From positions 186,001 through 250,000 of the forward strand of contig NC_017075.1 of NCBI RefSeq assembly GCF_000284255.1: a DNA stretch of 64,000 nt. Direction: 5' to 3'. Origin of the DNA: Rubrivivax gelatinosus IL144 (lineage in GTDB: Bacteria; Pseudomonadota; Gammaproteobacteria; Burkholderiales; Burkholderiaceae_C). This document shows positions 23,386 through 31,429 of the stretch, in pieces. The notes under the pieces were generated by a model that was given only the letters and a program-made list of their open reading frames with translations, searched no databases and was not told where the DNA came from. A program made the position numbers and the translations under genes. The first letter of the stretch is position 1. The number at the start of each line of letters is the position of its first letter.

Positions 23386-25293
23386 TCATCCGGGCACGCG
23401 ATCGGTGGCCCGGAACTCGGCGCACTGCGGGTGGCGCGCCCAGGCGGCGCGTTCGCACTGCTGCTGGAAGCAGCGGTACAGCGCGAAGCCGCTGCGCTCG
23501 CCGCAGACGGCGCGCGGCGACGCCGGGCCGGCGGCGCCGCGCTGCGGCGGAGGGTCGAGGAACTCTTCGCGCGGTGGCGGCGTCGTCGTCGCCGGCGTGG
23601 TCTCCACCGGCACGGCGGGGGCCGTCTCGGCGGCCGGCGGCGCGGCCGGGCGTTCGGTCGGCGCGGTCTGCACGGGCGCCGGTGCGGTGGCCGCAGGCGG
23701 CTCGGCGGCTACCGGCGCCGGGCGCGGCTCGGGCGGCCGCGTCTCGTGCCACCACAGGCCCAGGCCCAGCGCCCCGGCCAGGGCCAGCGCGCCCAGCATC
23801 CAGCGCATCACGCTGTCCTGCGGCGGCGGCTCCAGCGGCACGGCGCGGGCAGGCGCTGCGGCGGCGGCCGGCGCGGCTGCTTCGCGCGCCGGGGGCTCGC
23901 GCCGCGGCGGCGCCGGCGGGATGGTGTCGATGACGCGCTGGATCAGGTCCACGGTCGCGGCATCGGGGTCGTCCTCGGCGGCGGCCGGGCGTGGCGCCGT
24001 GTCGGGCGCCGGTTCGGCGTGGAAGGGCATCAGCGGCGGGTCGCGCCGGGCCGACGGCCGCGACGCGGCGGCCCGCTCGGGGATCGAGGCCGACGGCGGG
24101 CGTGGCACCGGGGCCGCCGTCGGCGCCGGCTTGGAAGCGGTGGAGGGAGCGGCAGCGGGAGCGGGCGCAGGGCCCGCGCCCTCGGGCCAGCGCGACCAGT
24201 CCGGCGCCGGCCCGGGTGCCGAGGCGCCGCGGCCCAGGCGGCCCCGCGGCCCCGGCCGTGCCGGCGCGGCGGCGGGTGGTTCGGGCGGCGGCGCCGGCTC
24301 GGGCAGGTCCAGCTCGACGTCGATCGACGGCTCCGCGCGGGGCGCGGCGGCGGCGCGGCGCGGCGGGCCGTTGGCCAGCCAGGCGGCGAACTCGACGATG
24401 CTCTGCGGCCGCGCGGCGATGTCCGGCGACACCGCGGCGTCCAGCGTCGCCAGCAGCGCCGGGCCGTAGCGTGCCGACGGGTGGTCGAAGAACAGCCGTT
24501 CGACGACCGCGGCCAGCGGCTCGGGCGTGCTGCCGGCCGGTGGCGGCAGCATGCCGGTGATCGCGAAACGTGCCAGCTGCGCCAGCGCGAAGACGTCGCT
24601 CCAGGCGCCGATGCGGGTCGGGTCGGCGTCGAGTTCGGGCGCGGCGAAACCGGGCTCCAGCGCGGCCATCGCCGGCCCGCCGCGTGCGATCGCCCGTTCG
24701 GCATAACCGGGGCCTAGCAGCAGCGGCCGGTCGTCGTCGAGCAGCAGCACGCCGGCCGGGTGCAGGCCGCCGTGCACGCCGTTGACGCGGTGCCATTCGT
24801 TCAGCGCGGCCAGCAGCGCGTCGAGCAGCGCACGCAGCGCCGGCTCGTCGGGCGGGCCGCTCATCTCGCGGCGCAGCTCGGCCAGCGGCCGGCCGGCGTA
24901 CCAGGGCATCACCAGGCAGGCGCCGCCGTGCGCCGGCAGCAGGTGCAGCACCCGGGCGATCGACGGGTGGTCGCAGCGCGCCAGCCGCCGGCCTTCGTCG
25001 ATGAAGGCGCGCAGCCCGTGTTCGAAGGCCTCGGCCAGCGCTGGCTCGGCCGGGCCGATGTCGCCGTAGGGCCCGCGCCGCGCCAGCGCCGCCGGCAGGT
25101 ACTCCTTCAGCGCGACGGCGACTTCCAGGCCGTGGTCCCAGCCGCGGTAGACGATGGAGGTGGCGCGCACCGCGACGACGCCGCGGAACTCGAAACCGCC
25201 GAGCCGGTGGCCGGCGGGCCAGGCGCTGACGCCGGGGGGCAGCGCGTGCGCGGCCGGGGCGAGGCGTTCGGGCGTGGAGGGCTGGTCGTTCAT
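23386..25293 (-). CDS. Membrane-anchored pseudokinase (Ser/Thr kinase fold, catalytic residues lost)
   Basis: 635 residues. Residues 30-310 align by eye with bacterial Ser/Thr kinases of the type found in Burkholderiales: VALKEYLPAAL holds the beta-3 Lys63, and GAWSDVFALA keeps the helix-F Asp233. The Gly loop is degraded (FRGVVAVRATSIVY); the catalytic HRD-x5-N is HGGLHPAG (174-181), losing both Asp and Asn; DFG is GPG (194-196). It therefore probably cannot transfer phosphate. A long Ala/Pro-rich linker (310-490) leads to one membrane helix (about 497-515), another Pro-rich stretch and a four-Cys domain (C597, C608, C613, C624) predicted to be periplasmic. Upstream are FIST and PhaM genes on the same strand. 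Function unknown; likely a scaffold or sensor. Confidence 0.82.
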   Translation of the reverse strand: MNDQPSTPERLAPAAHALPPGVSAWPAGHRLGGFEFRGVVAVRATSIVYRGWDHGLEVAVALKEYLPAALARRGPYGDIGPAEPALAEAFEHGLRAFIDEGRRLARCDHPSIARVLHLLPAHGGACLVMPWYAGRPLAELRREMSGPPDEPALRALLDALLAALNEWHRVNGVHGGLHPAGVLLLDDDRPLLLGPGYAERAIARGGPAMAALEPGFAAPELDADPTRIGAWSDVFALAQLARFAITGMLPPPAGSTPEPLAAVVERLFFDHPSARYGPALLATLDAAVSPDIAARPQSIVEFAAWLANGPPRRAAAAPRAEPSIDVELDLPEPAPPPEPPAAAPARPGPRGRLGRGASAPGPAPDWSRWPEGAGPAPAPAAAPSTASKPAPTAAPVPRPPSASIPERAAASRPSARRDPPLMPFHAEPAPDTAPRPAAAEDDPDAATVDLIQRVIDTIPPAPPRREPPAREAAAPAAAAAPARAVPLEPPPQDSVMRWMLGALALAGALGLGLWWHETRPPEPRPAPVAAEPPAATAPAPVQTAPTERPAAPPAAETAPAVPVETTPATTTPPPREEFLDPPPQRGAAGPASPRAVCGERSGFALYRCFQQQCERAAWARHPQCAEFRATDRVPG

Positions 25294-25416
25294 CGCGGCG
25301 GCTGACGGTTTCGTGACGGTAGCCCCGCCTGCCGCGCCACGCTGTAAGCCCTTGTTCTGTACGGCGAGCGCGGCCCGAAGCGCGCAACATCCGCGCGCTG
25401 CGGCTTACCTCCGCTT

Positions 25417-26604
25417 TCAGGCCCGGCCGGTGAAGACCGTCAGCACCCCGGTGTAGCCGTAGACGTGCTGGTGTGCGATCTCGCCGCCGGCGAAGAAGCC
25501 GACCAGCGGCACGTCGCCCAGCGCGTGGCGCACGAGCTGCAGCTCGGCCGAGGGGCCGCCGAAATGCGGCCCGCCGCGGCCGGCGCAGCTGACGTAGATC
25601 GCGCCTTCGATGCGCCGCCCGGTCAGCGCCGGCAGCGTGATGTCTGCGGCCTCGGGGCTCAGCTCCTCGCGGATCTCGCTGCAGATGCGCACCAGGTCGC
25701 GCCGCGCGGCGTCGACGTCGCGGGTGCAGAACGCCAGCCGCATGCCGGGCTCGACCATGTCGGCGACGGCCACCGCCTGGCGGCCCGGGTCCAGGCCGAC
25801 GAGGTGGCGCACGCGCACGTCGGGGCCGAACTGACCGCCGCGGCCGACCGCGACCTGGTCGCCGTCGGTCAGACCGGCCAGCGTGGCGCGCAGCCGCGGC
25901 AAGGCGCTGCGCGGGTCCAGCGCGGCGTCCAGCCCCAGGTCGCCGAGCAGGCAGGGCAGGGCCGGCGCGCCGTCGAGTTCGGCGACGATGTTGCGTTCGG
26001 CACGCGTGATCGTGCGCACCGGGCCCACCGGCTGGCAGCCCTGGGTGACGCGCGACAGCAGCGCGACGTCCTCGCTGAAGGCCACGCCCGAGAGCCCGCC
26101 CTGCCAGACGCCGTCGGCCAGGTGCACGGTGGCCGAACGCGAGGCGGCCAGGCCGCCGAACAGGTAGCCGCTGTCGACGCGGTCGCTGAGCTCGGTGATC
26201 AGCTCGGCCAGGTCGGGTGTCGCCGGGTCGGCGTGCACCAGCGCGCTGAAGGCGGCGATGCGGTGCAGCGGGCGCACGCCGGAGAAGACCTCGAAGCAGC
26301 CTGCCGGCAGGTCGCAGAGCATCAGCACCAGCGCCGGCTCGTCGAAGTACTCGACGCCGCTGGCGGCGACGCCGACGCCGACGCAGCCGACCCAGGCGAC
26401 GCCGGGCCAGCGCTGGCGCAGCTCGGCGAGCAGCGCCTCGGCCTGCGGCGCGTAGGCGTCGGTCAGGTAGGCGAACCCCAGCGTCGGCGGGCCGCCGGGG
26501 CCGGCTTCGATCGCCGCACGCTGGGCGTCGAGCTGCGCCGCTGCGAGCGCCAGCGCCATGCGCCAGTCGGGATGGGTGGCGTGTCCGGTGACGAAACTCG
26601 GCAT
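25417..26604 (-). CDS. FIST-domain protein (FIST_N plus FIST_C)
   Basis: 395-residue soluble protein. FIST domains are found in bacterial and archaeal signalling proteins and are thought to bind small ligands, perhaps amino acids. The N-terminal domain shows the block WVGCVGVGVAASGVEYFDEPALVLML and the pair SDRVDSGYLFGGLA; the C-terminal domain contains GRRIEGAIYVSCAGRGGPHFG and ends VGFFAGGEIAHQHVYGYTGVLTVFTGRA, the typical FIST_C ending. No kinase, methyl-accepting or GGDEF output domain is fused, so any output must be through a partner. It lies ten bases downstream of phaM and 123 bases upstream of the pseudokinase gene. Confidence 0.92.
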   Translation of the reverse strand: MPSFVTGHATHPDWRMALALAAAQLDAQRAAIEAGPGGPPTLGFAYLTDAYAPQAEALLAELRQRWPGVAWVGCVGVGVAASGVEYFDEPALVLMLCDLPAGCFEVFSGVRPLHRIAAFSALVHADPATPDLAELITELSDRVDSGYLFGGLAASRSATVHLADGVWQGGLSGVAFSEDVALLSRVTQGCQPVGPVRTITRAERNIVAELDGAPALPCLLGDLGLDAALDPRSALPRLRATLAGLTDGDQVAVGRGGQFGPDVRVRHLVGLDPGRQAVAVADMVEPGMRLAFCTRDVDAARRDLVRICSEIREELSPEAADITLPALTGRRIEGAIYVSCAGRGGPHFGGPSAELQLVRHALGDVPLVGFFAGGEIAHQHVYGYTGVLTVFTGRA

Positions 26605-26614
26605 CGGGTGGGGC

Positions 26615-27181
26615 TCAGGTCGATCGGCTGCGCCGCGGCGCGGCGCGTTTGGCGGCGGTGCGCGCCGCGGGTTTCTTGCCCGCCTTCGTCTGGGCCGGGG
26701 CCGGCGCCGGAGCGGGCGCCGGTGTCGCGGCCTTGCGCACGTCCTGCATCGCGGCGCTGGCGATTTCGCCGAACTGCTGCGTCAGCGCGCCCCACCACTG
26801 CATCGGGTCGATGGCCGGCGGCGCCGCGGGCGCCTCGTCGGCGGCCGGAGCAGGCGCCGGCTCGGGTGCGGCGGCGGCCTGCGGGCGCAGCTTCAGCGCC
26901 TCGCGCAGGTCGGGCATCGGCACGTTCATCGAGCGCAGCGTCGACAGCGTCATGCGCTGCACCTCCAGCGCCTGGATCGTCGTGCCCAGCAGGCGCGCGT
27001 TCTGTTCGAGCCAGAACTGCACCGTGCGCAGCTCGGAGATGCGTTTCTCCAGCTCGTCGGGGTTCAGCGTCGGCGCGATCCACTGGCCGATGTTCGGCAT
27101 CCCGGCGCCGGCGTTCTGCAGCAGGCCCTGCAGGAAGTCGTAGCCCGGCAGCATCTTCGCGAAGTCGGTGGCAGCCGTCAT
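26615..27181 (-). CDS. phaM: PhaM-type polyhydroxyalkanoate granule-associated protein
   Basis: 188-residue protein resembling Cupriavidus PhaM, which binds PHB synthase, the granule surface and DNA, and so controls number and partitioning of PHB granules. The N-terminal two thirds show the conserved MLPGYDFLQGLLQ, PNIGQWIAPTLNPDELEKRI and TVQFWLEQNARLLGTTIQALEVQRMTLSTLRSMNVP. The C-terminal tail is rich in Ala, Pro, Lys and Arg (KKPAARTAAKRAAPRR), as in the DNA-binding tails of PhaM and histone-like proteins. ATG 27181 has GGAG-like bases upstream. No other pha gene lies in the window. The PHA link fits a purple or PHB-storing betaproteobacterium. Confidence 0.9.
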   Translation of the reverse strand: MTAATDFAKMLPGYDFLQGLLQNAGAGMPNIGQWIAPTLNPDELEKRISELRTVQFWLEQNARLLGTTIQALEVQRMTLSTLRSMNVPMPDLREALKLRPQAAAAPEPAPAPAADEAPAAPPAIDPMQWWGALTQQFGEIASAAMQDVRKAATPAPAPAPAPAQTKAGKKPAARTAAKRAAPRRSRST

Positions 27182-27225
27182 CCTGGTCTCCTCCTGTGGC
27201 GGTGTCGATCCATTGTGCGCCGGGC

Positions 27226-28158
27226 TCAGCGCGCCGGCGTCACCGCGCGCACGACGAAGCCGCGGGCGGCCAGCAGCCGGGGCAGGCCCTGCTCGCCGAC
27301 CATGTGCATCGCGCCGACGGCGGCGAACACCCGGCCGCCGGCGGCGTGCTGGGCCTCGATGCCGTCGGCCAGCGCCGGGTTGCGCGCGTCGACCAGCTCG
27401 TGCAGCGCCTCGCGGTCGGCGTCGTCGGCGACGCAGTCGCACCAGCGCTCGTAGTCCTCCAGCGTCGCCAGGTCGGCGCGTTCCCAGGCGCTGGCCAGGC
27501 GGCGCAGCGCTTCGGCGCCGCCGCCGGACTCCAGCGGCTGCAGCGAACGTTCGACGGTCGCGGCGATGGCCTCGGCCTCGCGCGGCATCAGCAGCGCGGC
27601 CTGGGACTCGACGGTCTCCAGCGCGACGAGCTTGCGGCCGCCGGCGCGGGCGGCGGTGGCCAGCGCCGGTTCCTGGCCCCAGGCGGTGTCCAGCCCGGCG
27701 CGGCGCGCCTCGGCCAGCGTGACGACGATCGCGCGCATCGCCGGGTGCAGCGCGGCCAGCCCGGGGCTCTCGACGCAGGCGGCACGTTCGGCACGCTGCA
27801 GCCGCTCGGCCAGCGCCGGCGGCAGCGGCGGCACCGGGCGCAGCGCCTCGGTGACGAGCAGGCGCTGCACCGCCGGGTCCTCGGGGTCGAGCTCGAGCGC
27901 GACGACGTCGGCGCCGGCCAGCGCCTGCGCGATGCGCGGGCCGGGGATGGTCCAGCCGGGCTTGCCGACGTGCAGCGTGCCGTAGAGCCAGGAGCGGTGG
28001 CCGTCGCGTTCGATGGTCCACAGCGGGCCGCGGTCGGCGGCCGGCGCCGGGGTCGGGTCGATCGGCGGCGGGCAGTCCTGCGCCAGCGCCGGCGGCAGCA
28101 CGCCCAGGGCCAGCAGCAGCGCCGCGGCACGCCGCTTCCAGCGGGCCAGGGTGTTCAT
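27226..28158 (-). CDS. TraB/GumN-family protein, periplasmic
   Basis: 310-residue protein with a signal peptide (MNTLARWKRRAAALLLALGVLPPALA). The first conserved block HRSWLYGTLHVGKPGW carries the GxxH motif, and the last block GRVFAAVGAMHMVGEQGLPRLL has the second conserved His, which together are the proposed metal-binding residues of this putative metalloprotease family. Two cysteines (CDC) lie near residue 230. The start overlaps the stop of the upstream FAH-family gene by four bases, so the two are co-translated. The physiological role of bacterial TraB/GumN proteins is not known. Confidence 0.88.
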   Translation of the reverse strand: MNTLARWKRRAAALLLALGVLPPALAQDCPPPIDPTPAPAADRGPLWTIERDGHRSWLYGTLHVGKPGWTIPGPRIAQALAGADVVALELDPEDPAVQRLLVTEALRPVPPLPPALAERLQRAERAACVESPGLAALHPAMRAIVVTLAEARRAGLDTAWGQEPALATAARAGGRKLVALETVESQAALLMPREAEAIAATVERSLQPLESGGGAEALRRLASAWERADLATLEDYERWCDCVADDADREALHELVDARNPALADGIEAQHAAGGRVFAAVGAMHMVGEQGLPRLLAARGFVVRAVTPAR

Positions 28159-29108
28159 TCGCCGATCTCCGAGACACGTTGTTCGATCGCGCCGAAAGGG
28201 CTGGAGCCGTCGGCGGCGAAGGCTTCGACACGCAGCACGGCGCCGGGGGCCAGCCAGGGCGTCGGCTCGGTGCCGGCTGCGGCTGCGGCTTCGGCGGCGC
28301 GGCGCTCGGCCAGGCAGCCGGCGCCGTCGGCGGCGTCCTTGGCGCCGATGGTGCCGCTGCCGACGATGGCGCCGGCGCCCAGGCCGCGGGTGCTGGCGAC
28401 GCGGGCGATCAGCCGGCCGAAGTGCCAGCGCATGCCGGCGGCGGCGTCCAGGCGGGCGAAGCGCCGGCCGTCGAGGCGGGTCTCGACCGTCAGCGCCAGC
28501 TTGCCGCCGCGCCAGGCCTCGCCCAGCTCCTCGGGCGTCACGGCGACCGGGGCGAAAGCCGCCGGCGGTGCCGCGTCGCCGTCGTCGCCGCGCCAGGCGT
28601 TGGCCAGCAGCACCAGGCGCACGCCGTCGAGCGCGCGGTCGGCCGGCGTGCCGGCGGCGACGTCGCCGGTGACGATGGCCAGCTGCGGGCCGAAGTCGCG
28701 CCGCGTCGCGGCGGCGGCGAACTCGACCTCGTCGTGCGCGCCGAGCAGCCCGTCGCCGGCGGCGGCCAGAACCGGCGGCGCCTCGCGCAGCGTGGCCGGC
28801 GGCTCGACGCCGAGCGCGCGCAGCACGCGTTCGGCGGCGTCGGGGTAGGCGCCGACCTGCACCCAGTGCGCGGCGCGCGGCAGCGGCGCCATGCACTGGC
28901 GCGCGTCGAAGGCGAAGGCGTGGCGCGCCTTGCCGTGGTTCAGCGCGGTGTACAGGTCCTCGAGCTGCGGGCTGACGAAGTTCCAGTCGTCGAGCACCTG
29001 CTGCAGCCGGGTGGCGATGCCGGTGGCGAAGTGGGCCTGCGTCAGGTCGCGGGAGACGACGGCGAGCTGGCCGTCGCGCGACCCGTCCTTCAGGGTGGCA
29101 AGTTTCAT
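28155..29108 (-). CDS. Fumarylacetoacetate hydrolase-family protein
   Basis: 317-residue enzyme of the FAH superfamily, which cleaves C-C bonds in beta-diketones or decarboxylates keto-acids. N-terminal FAA_hydrolase_N features (MKLATLKDGSRDGQLAVVSRDLT) and the catalytic-domain blocks WVQVGAYPDAAERV, GAHDEVEFAAA (metal-binding acids), LVLLANAWRGDD and GAGAIVGSGTIGA are visible. The family shape is that of the short fumarylacetoacetases, but no other tyrosine-catabolism gene is present, so the substrate remains open. It is the first gene of the minus-strand run and overlaps the TraB/GumN gene. Confidence 0.87.
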   Translation of the reverse strand: MKLATLKDGSRDGQLAVVSRDLTQAHFATGIATRLQQVLDDWNFVSPQLEDLYTALNHGKARHAFAFDARQCMAPLPRAAHWVQVGAYPDAAERVLRALGVEPPATLREAPPVLAAAGDGLLGAHDEVEFAAAATRRDFGPQLAIVTGDVAAGTPADRALDGVRLVLLANAWRGDDGDAAPPAAFAPVAVTPEELGEAWRGGKLALTVETRLDGRRFARLDAAAGMRWHFGRLIARVASTRGLGAGAIVGSGTIGAKDAADGAGCLAERRAAEAAAAAGTEPTPWLAPGAVLRVEAFAADGSSPFGAIEQRVSEIGE

Positions 29109-29155
29109 GGGCGAGGGGGATCGGCGGAGGTTCGGGGACCGGGCAGCATTCTGCG

Positions 29156-30061
29156 ATGCCCGCGCCCCGCACCCTGTCGCCCCCACGCCGCAGCCGGCGT
29201 TGGCGCTCGGCTGCGGCGCTGGCCGCCGGGCTGGCGGCGCTGCATCTGGCGCTGCTGGATGCGCTGAACCGGCCGCCGACGTCGGGGCCGGCGGCGGCGC
29301 CGGCCACGCCGCCGCTCGTCGTCCGGATGCTGGTGCCGCAGCCTGCGCCTGCCCCTGTCGAGCCGCCGCCGCGCCGCGTGCCGCCGCGTGCCCCCGGACC
29401 GGCGCCGCAGGCCGCGCCGCCACCGCTGTACGCGGTGCGCCTGCCGCCGCCGCAGCAGCTGCGCTGGCAGCGCCGCCGCGGCGAGGCCGAGGACGAACTG
29501 CGGCTGGACTTCGAACACGACGCCGCCGGCTACCGCCTGGTGCTGGCCGACGGCGCCGGCGACGGCTGGGCCAGCCGCGGCGCCGTCGGCGTGCACGGGC
29601 TGGAGCCCGAGCGCCTGGTCGAGCGCCGGCGCCAGCGCGAGGTGCGGGCGGCCAACTTCCGCCGCGAGATCGGCCGCATCAGCTTCTCGGGCGGCGCCGG
29701 CGAGCTGCCGCTGCAGCCCGGCGCGCAGGACCGGCTGAGCTGGCTGCTGCAGCTGGCCGGCGTCGTCGCCGCGGCGCCGCAGCGTTTCGGCCCCGGCGCG
29801 GCGGTCGAACTCTTCGTCGCCGGCGCCCGGGGCGACGCCGGCTGGCGGCGTTTCGAGGTCCGCGGCGCCGAGCCGCTGGACCTGCCGGCCGGCCCGGTGG
29901 CCGGCGCGCTGCGGCTGGAGAGCCTGCCGCAGCGGCCTTACGAGCCGGCGCTGGAGGTCTGGCTGGACCCGGCGCGCGGCTGGCTGCCGGTGCGCTGGAG
30001 GAGCCGCGTCGCCGAGACCGGCGCCGAGGCCGACCACCGCCTCGCCGCCGCCGGCTCTTGA
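29156..30061 (+). CDS. DUF3108 protein, membrane-anchored
   Basis: 301-residue protein. A basic N terminus and one hydrophobic helix (AAALAAGLAALHLALLDAL, about residues 19-37) anchor it in the inner membrane; a proline-rich linker (residues 50-95) leads to a periplasmic DUF3108 domain, seen as YRLVLADGAGDGWASRGAV, ISFSGGAGELPLQPGAQDRLSWLLQLAGVV and LEVWLDPARGWLPVRWRS. The linker plus TonB-like N terminus is a common arrangement in betaproteobacteria. Function unknown. The start lies 47 bases from the divergent FAH-family gene. Confidence 0.85.
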   Translation: MPAPRTLSPPRRSRRWRSAAALAAGLAALHLALLDALNRPPTSGPAAAPATPPLVVRMLVPQPAPAPVEPPPRRVPPRAPGPAPQAAPPPLYAVRLPPPQQLRWQRRRGEAEDELRLDFEHDAAGYRLVLADGAGDGWASRGAVGVHGLEPERLVERRRQREVRAANFRREIGRISFSGGAGELPLQPGAQDRLSWLLQLAGVVAAAPQRFGPGAAVELFVAGARGDAGWRRFEVRGAEPLDLPAGPVAGALRLESLPQRPYEPALEVWLDPARGWLPVRWRSRVAETGAEADHRLAAAGS

Positions 30062-30091
30062 AATGGCGGCCGGCGGGGCCACCTGCGGCCC

Positions 30092-30349
30092 ATGCAGATG
30101 CTGTACCAATCCGACACCTTCGTCGTCGTCCAGGTCGAACTGCCGTCCGAAGCCGGCACGCCGGCTCGCGGCGGCTACGAGATCGTCGACAAGCTCTCGC
30201 GCACCGACATCTGGCTCGAAGGCGCGATTGCCGAGAGCTTCCGCCGCGGCGTCGAGGCGCTGGTCGAACGCGACCCGGGCCCCGAGGCCTTCGACGACTT
30301 CATCGCCGGCTACGCCCAGCTCGCCCAGCAGCCGCTGACCCTGCACTGA
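30092..30349 (+). CDS. DUF3567 protein
   Basis: 85-residue protein of the betaproteobacterial DUF3567 family. The conserved start MQMLYQSDTFVVVQVELP, the central EIVDKLSRTDIWLEGAIAESFRRGVEALV and the acidic end are clear. It has no signal peptide and no known function. The same gene is commonly found in Burkholderiales. It lies 21 bases before the MetH gene and 30 bases after the DUF3108 gene, so it may share their transcript. Confidence 0.88.
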   Translation: MQMLYQSDTFVVVQVELPSEAGTPARGGYEIVDKLSRTDIWLEGAIAESFRRGVEALVERDPGPEAFDDFIAGYAQLAQQPLTLH

Positions 30350-30370
30350 ACGGGCGGGCACAATGGTGCG

Positions 30371-31429
30371 ATGAACGCCCGCACGCCCGCCTACACCCGC
30401 GGCCAGGCCCTGGCCGACCTGCTGCCCCGGCGCATCGTCGTCATCGACGGCGCGATGGGCACGATGATCCAGCGCTGGAAACTCGGCGAAGCCGACTTCC
30501 GCAACGAGGCGCTGCGCGAGCATCCGAAAGACCTGAAGGGCGACAACGACCTGCTGTCGATCACGCGCCCCGACGTGATCCGCGAGATCCACGCCCAGTA
30601 CCTGGCGGCCGGCGCCGACATCATCGAGACCAACACCTTCGGCGCGACGACCATCGCCCAGGAGGACTACGACCTGGCGCACCTGGCGCGCGAGATGAAC
30701 CTCGCGTCGGCGCGCGTCGCGCGCGAAGCCGCCGACGCCGCGGCCACGCCTGACAAGCCGCGTTTCGTCGCCGGCGCGCTGGGCCCGACGCCGCGCACCG
30801 CCAGCATCAGCCCCGACGTCAACGACCCCGGCGCGCGCAACATCACCTTCGACCAGCTTCGCGAGGCCTACCGCGAGCAGGCCGAGGCGCTGCTCGACGG
30901 CGGTGTCGACCTGTTCCTCGTCGAGACGATCTTCGACACGCTCAACGCCAAGGCGGCGATCTTCGCGCTCGACGAGCTGATGGAAGAGCGCGGCGAACGC
31001 CTGCCGGTGATCGTCTCGGGCACCGTCACCGACGCCTCGGGCCGCATCCTCTCGGGGCAGACGGTGGGCGCGTTCTGGCACTCGGTGCGCCATGCGCGGC
31101 CGCTGGCCATCGGCCTGAACTGCGCCCTCGGCGCGGCGCTGATGCGGCCTTACATCGAGGAGCTGTCGCGCATCGCCGACGACACCTACGTCAGCTGCTA
31201 CCCGAACGCCGGCCTGCCCAACCCGATGAGCGAGACCGGCTTCGACGAGACGCCGCCGGTCACCGGCGCGCTGATGGCCGACTTCGCCAAGGCCGGTTTC
31301 CTGAACATCGTCGGCGGCTGCTGCGGCACGACGCCCGACCACATCGCCGAGATCGCGCGCCGCGTCTCGGCCTACCGGCCGCGCTCGCGTCGCGACCCGC
31401 TGTTCACGGGGCTGGTCGCGGCGGCCTGA
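30371..31429 (+). CDS. metH: Methionine synthase homocysteine-binding half (split MetH, N-terminal part)
   Basis: 352 residues matching only the homocysteine-methyltransferase module of cobalamin-dependent methionine synthase. Visible landmarks: [33 protein letters not shown], the first zinc ligand in [14 protein letters not shown] and the two others in [13 protein letters not shown]. The pterin, cobalamin and activation modules are absent, and no such gene follows here: the next gene (sppA) is convergent. In Burkholderiales MetH is usually split into two proteins; the second half must be elsewhere in this genome. With it the enzyme transfers a methyl group from methyl-tetrahydrofolate to homocysteine. 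Confidence 0.92.
   Translation: MNARTPAYTRGQALADLLPRRIVVIDGAMGTMIQRWKLGEADFRNEALREHPKDLKGDNDLLSITRPDVIREIHAQYLAAGADIIETNTFGATTIAQEDYDLAHLAREMNLASARVAREAADAAATPDKPRFVAGALGPTPRTASISPDVNDPGARNITFDQLREAYREQAEALLDGGVDLFLVETIFDTLNAKAAIFALDELMEERGERLPVIVSGTVTDASGRILSGQTVGAFWHSVRHARPLAIGLNCALGAALMRPYIEELSRIADDTYVSCYPNAGLPNPMSETGFDETPPVTGALMADFAKAGFLNIVGGCCGTTPDHIAEIARRVSAYRPRSRRDPLFTGLVAAA

Noticed and set aside
24160..24320. Repetitive GC-rich tract
   Set aside because: It encodes the Ala/Pro-rich linker of the pseudokinase in a continuous frame.
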